A stretch of 64,000 nt of DNA, from positions 1 through 64,000 of the forward strand of contig NZ_CAKKLV010000004.1 in assembly GCF_918698115.1 (NCBI RefSeq), written 5' to 3'. The position numbers and the translations under genes were made by a program. Numbering within the stretch: position 1 is the stretch's first letter; each line of letters begins with the position of its first letter. This DNA is from Peribacillus sp. Bi96. Its GTDB lineage: Bacteria > Bacillota > Bacilli > Bacillales > DSM-1321. The notes below the pieces were generated by a model. The model ran no database searches and was not told where the DNA came from. It was given only the letters and a program-made list of their open reading frames with translations. Of this stretch, positions 62,785 to 64,000 are shown piece by piece.

Positions 62785-63882
62785 ATGGAAATTTTTAAAT
62801 ATCTTGAGAAGTATGACTACGAACAACTGCTGTTCTGTCAGGATAAACAATCGGGTTTGAAAGCGATTATTGCCATTCATGATACAACATTGGGACCTGC
62901 ACTTGGCGGCACACGGATGTGGACGTATGCTTCTGAAGAAGATGCCATAGAAGACGCTTTAAGGCTTTCAAAAGGAATGACATATAAGAACGCAGCTGCC
63001 GGCTTGAATTTAGGCGGAGGAAAAACCGTCATCATCGGCGATCCGCGCAAGGATAAAAATGAAGAAATGTTCCGTGCATTCGGTAGGTATATCCAAGGGC
63101 TTAATGGACGTTATATAACAGCTGAAGATGTAGGGACGACGGTCGAGGATATGGATCTCATCCATGAGGAAACGGATTTTGTCACTGGGATTTCCCCTGC
63201 ATTCGGTTCTTCAGGTAACCCGTCCCCTGTAACTGCTTATGGGGTATACCGCGGTATGAAAGCTGCTGCAAAAGAAGCATTCGGCACTGATTCTTTAGAA
63301 GGCAAGGTAGTTGCAGTCCAGGGCGTCGGGAATGTAGCTTATAACTTATGCCGTCACCTTCATGAGGAGGGCGCTAAGTTGATCGTTACGGATATCAATA
63401 AAGATAGTGTGGCCCGTGCGGTTGAATCCTTTGGGGCGACAGCAGTGAATCCTGATGAAATTTATGGGGTTGAATGTGATATCTATGCTCCATGTGCATT
63501 AGGGGCTGTCATAAATGATCAAACAATCAATAAAATCAAGGCGAAAGTCATTGCAGGTGCAGCCAATAATCAATTGAAGGAAGCTGTTCATGGTGATCAA
63601 ATACATGAAAAAGGTATCATATATGCTCCTGATTATGTCATTAATGCAGGTGGAGTCATCAACGTTGCTGACGAGCTTTTAGGGTATAATCGGGAAAGAG
63701 CCCTTAAAAAAGTGGAAACGGTTTATGATACCATTGAACGAGTCATTGAGATTGCAAAACGTGATCAAATTCCAACCTATAAAGCAGCTGATAGGATGGC
63801 AGAAGAGCGAATTGCACGTATGAGGAACTCCAGGAGTCAATTTTTACAAAATGAAAAGCATATTTTGAATGGACGAAAATGA
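62785..63882 (+). CDS. bcd: leucine dehydrogenase
   Basis: Leucine dehydrogenase oxidatively deaminates leucine, valine and isoleucine to their keto acids with NAD. The active-site region [47 protein letters not shown] holds the catalytic lysine residues (partly shown by [15 protein letters not shown]). The NAD fold is [18 protein letters not shown], and ITAEDVGTT is conserved. ATG 62785 follows GGGAGGATTT and gives the family start [15 protein letters not shown]; upstream ATGs are longer and unneeded. Length is 365 aa. In B. subtilis ptb sits between bkdR and bcd; here bcd follows bkdR directly. Confidence 0.95.
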   Translation: MEIFKYLEKYDYEQLLFCQDKQSGLKAIIAIHDTTLGPALGGTRMWTYASEEDAIEDALRLSKGMTYKNAAAGLNLGGGKTVIIGDPRKDKNEEMFRAFGRYIQGLNGRYITAEDVGTTVEDMDLIHEETDFVTGISPAFGSSGNPSPVTAYGVYRGMKAAAKEAFGTDSLEGKVVAVQGVGNVAYNLCRHLHEEGAKLIVTDINKDSVARAVESFGATAVNPDEIYGVECDIYAPCALGAVINDQTINKIKAKVIAGAANNQLKEAVHGDQIHEKGIIYAPDYVINAGGVINVADELLGYNRERALKKVETVYDTIERVIEIAKRDQIPTYKAADRMAEERIARMRNSRSQFLQNEKHILNGRK

Positions 63883-63902
63883 TTTTAGTTGTACGAGATT
63901 TT

Positions 63903-63938
63903 AATTCCTGTGTTTTTTTAACGAAACACAGGAATTTT
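63903..63938 (+). terminator. terminator after leucine dehydrogenase
   Basis: AATTCCTGTGTTT (63903-63915) pairs with AAACACAGGAATT (63924-63936), a 13-bp stem, but only four T residues follow. It may be partial, separating bcd from the next bkd genes beyond the window. Confidence 0.7.
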
Positions 63939-64000
63939 CAACATTGATAACGTAATAAACATAATGCAAGTAAAAATAGTGACTATCTTTTATTAGTGAG

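Noticed and set aside
1..64000. CRISPR array, tRNA or rRNA genes
   Set aside because: No regularly spaced repeat array, tRNA-like cloverleaf with CCA-type end, or rRNA signature was noticed on either strand.

Overview
The window is about 64 kb of low-GC Gram-positive chromosome from an endospore-forming member of the Bacillaceae. Gene order closely follows the yqgP to bkd arc of Bacillus subtilis: gluP-yqgQ-glcK, comGA-GG, gcvT-PA-PB, lipM, efp, spoIIIAA-AH, accBC, nusB-folD-xseAB-ispA-dxs-tlyA-ahrC-recN, spoIVB-spo0A, bkdR. Differences from B. subtilis suggest a Peribacillus/Bacillus simplex-like organism: a B12-dependent ribonucleotide reductase and spore photoproduct lyase between lipM and yqhO, a GC-rich intergenic repeat, an IS3 element at the left edge, and a decayed mobile fragment behind spo0A. 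The genus is an inference. All functional names rest on family recognition and gene order, because no search could be run.

Layout: 0-0.3 kb, end of an IS3/IS150-type element. 0.4-9.6 kb, gluP rhomboid protease, a convergent unknown membrane protein, yqgQ-glcK, an LTA synthase paralogue, a repeat block, an M14 peptidase, lipoprotein YqgU and small YqgW. 9.8-13.5 kb, metallo-hydrolase YqgX, a MidA-like methyltransferase, YqgY, a SufR-like cysteine-rich regulator and MgsR. 13.5-18 kb, the seven-gene competence pseudopilus operon plus yqzE. 18-25 kb, yqhG-yqhH on the minus strand, then a tandem glycine riboswitch controlling gcvT-gcvPA-gcvPB. 25-36.6 kb, yqhL, lipM, nrdJ with NrdR-like boxes, splB, yqhO-yqhR, aroQ, papA and efp. 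36.7-42 kb, the spoIIIA operon. 42.5-54.8 kb, acetyl-CoA carboxylase subunits, yqhY, and the nusB to recN cluster for transcription, folate, DNA repair and isoprenoids. 54.9-57.4 kb, spoIVB and spo0A. 57.4-58.2 kb, a decayed phage-like patch, then a DUF6241-type protein, a GDPD phosphodiesterase and yqzF. 60.3-64 kb, bkdR, a sigma-54 promoter and leucine dehydrogenase.

Several groups work together. Spo0A, SpoIIIA and SpoIVB form part of the sporulation pathway, and SplB repairs spore DNA on germination. ComG proteins build the DNA-uptake pseudopilus. GcvT/PA/PB and LipM are linked through lipoylated GcvH. Dxs and IspA feed isoprenoid synthesis. BkdR and leucine dehydrogenase begin branched-chain amino-acid breakdown. 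No tRNA, rRNA or CRISPR array was seen.

The less ordinary signals are: an IS-end hairpin that masks the transposase ribosome-binding site; a terminator plus 17-codon leader ORF ahead of a TTG start in the LTA synthase gene; a stable hairpin with a six-codon ORF before comGC; a possible ATT start codon in spoIIIAD; a structured RNA candidate before nrdJ; Spo0A-box-like repeats before comGA; and a cysteine-less rhodanese.
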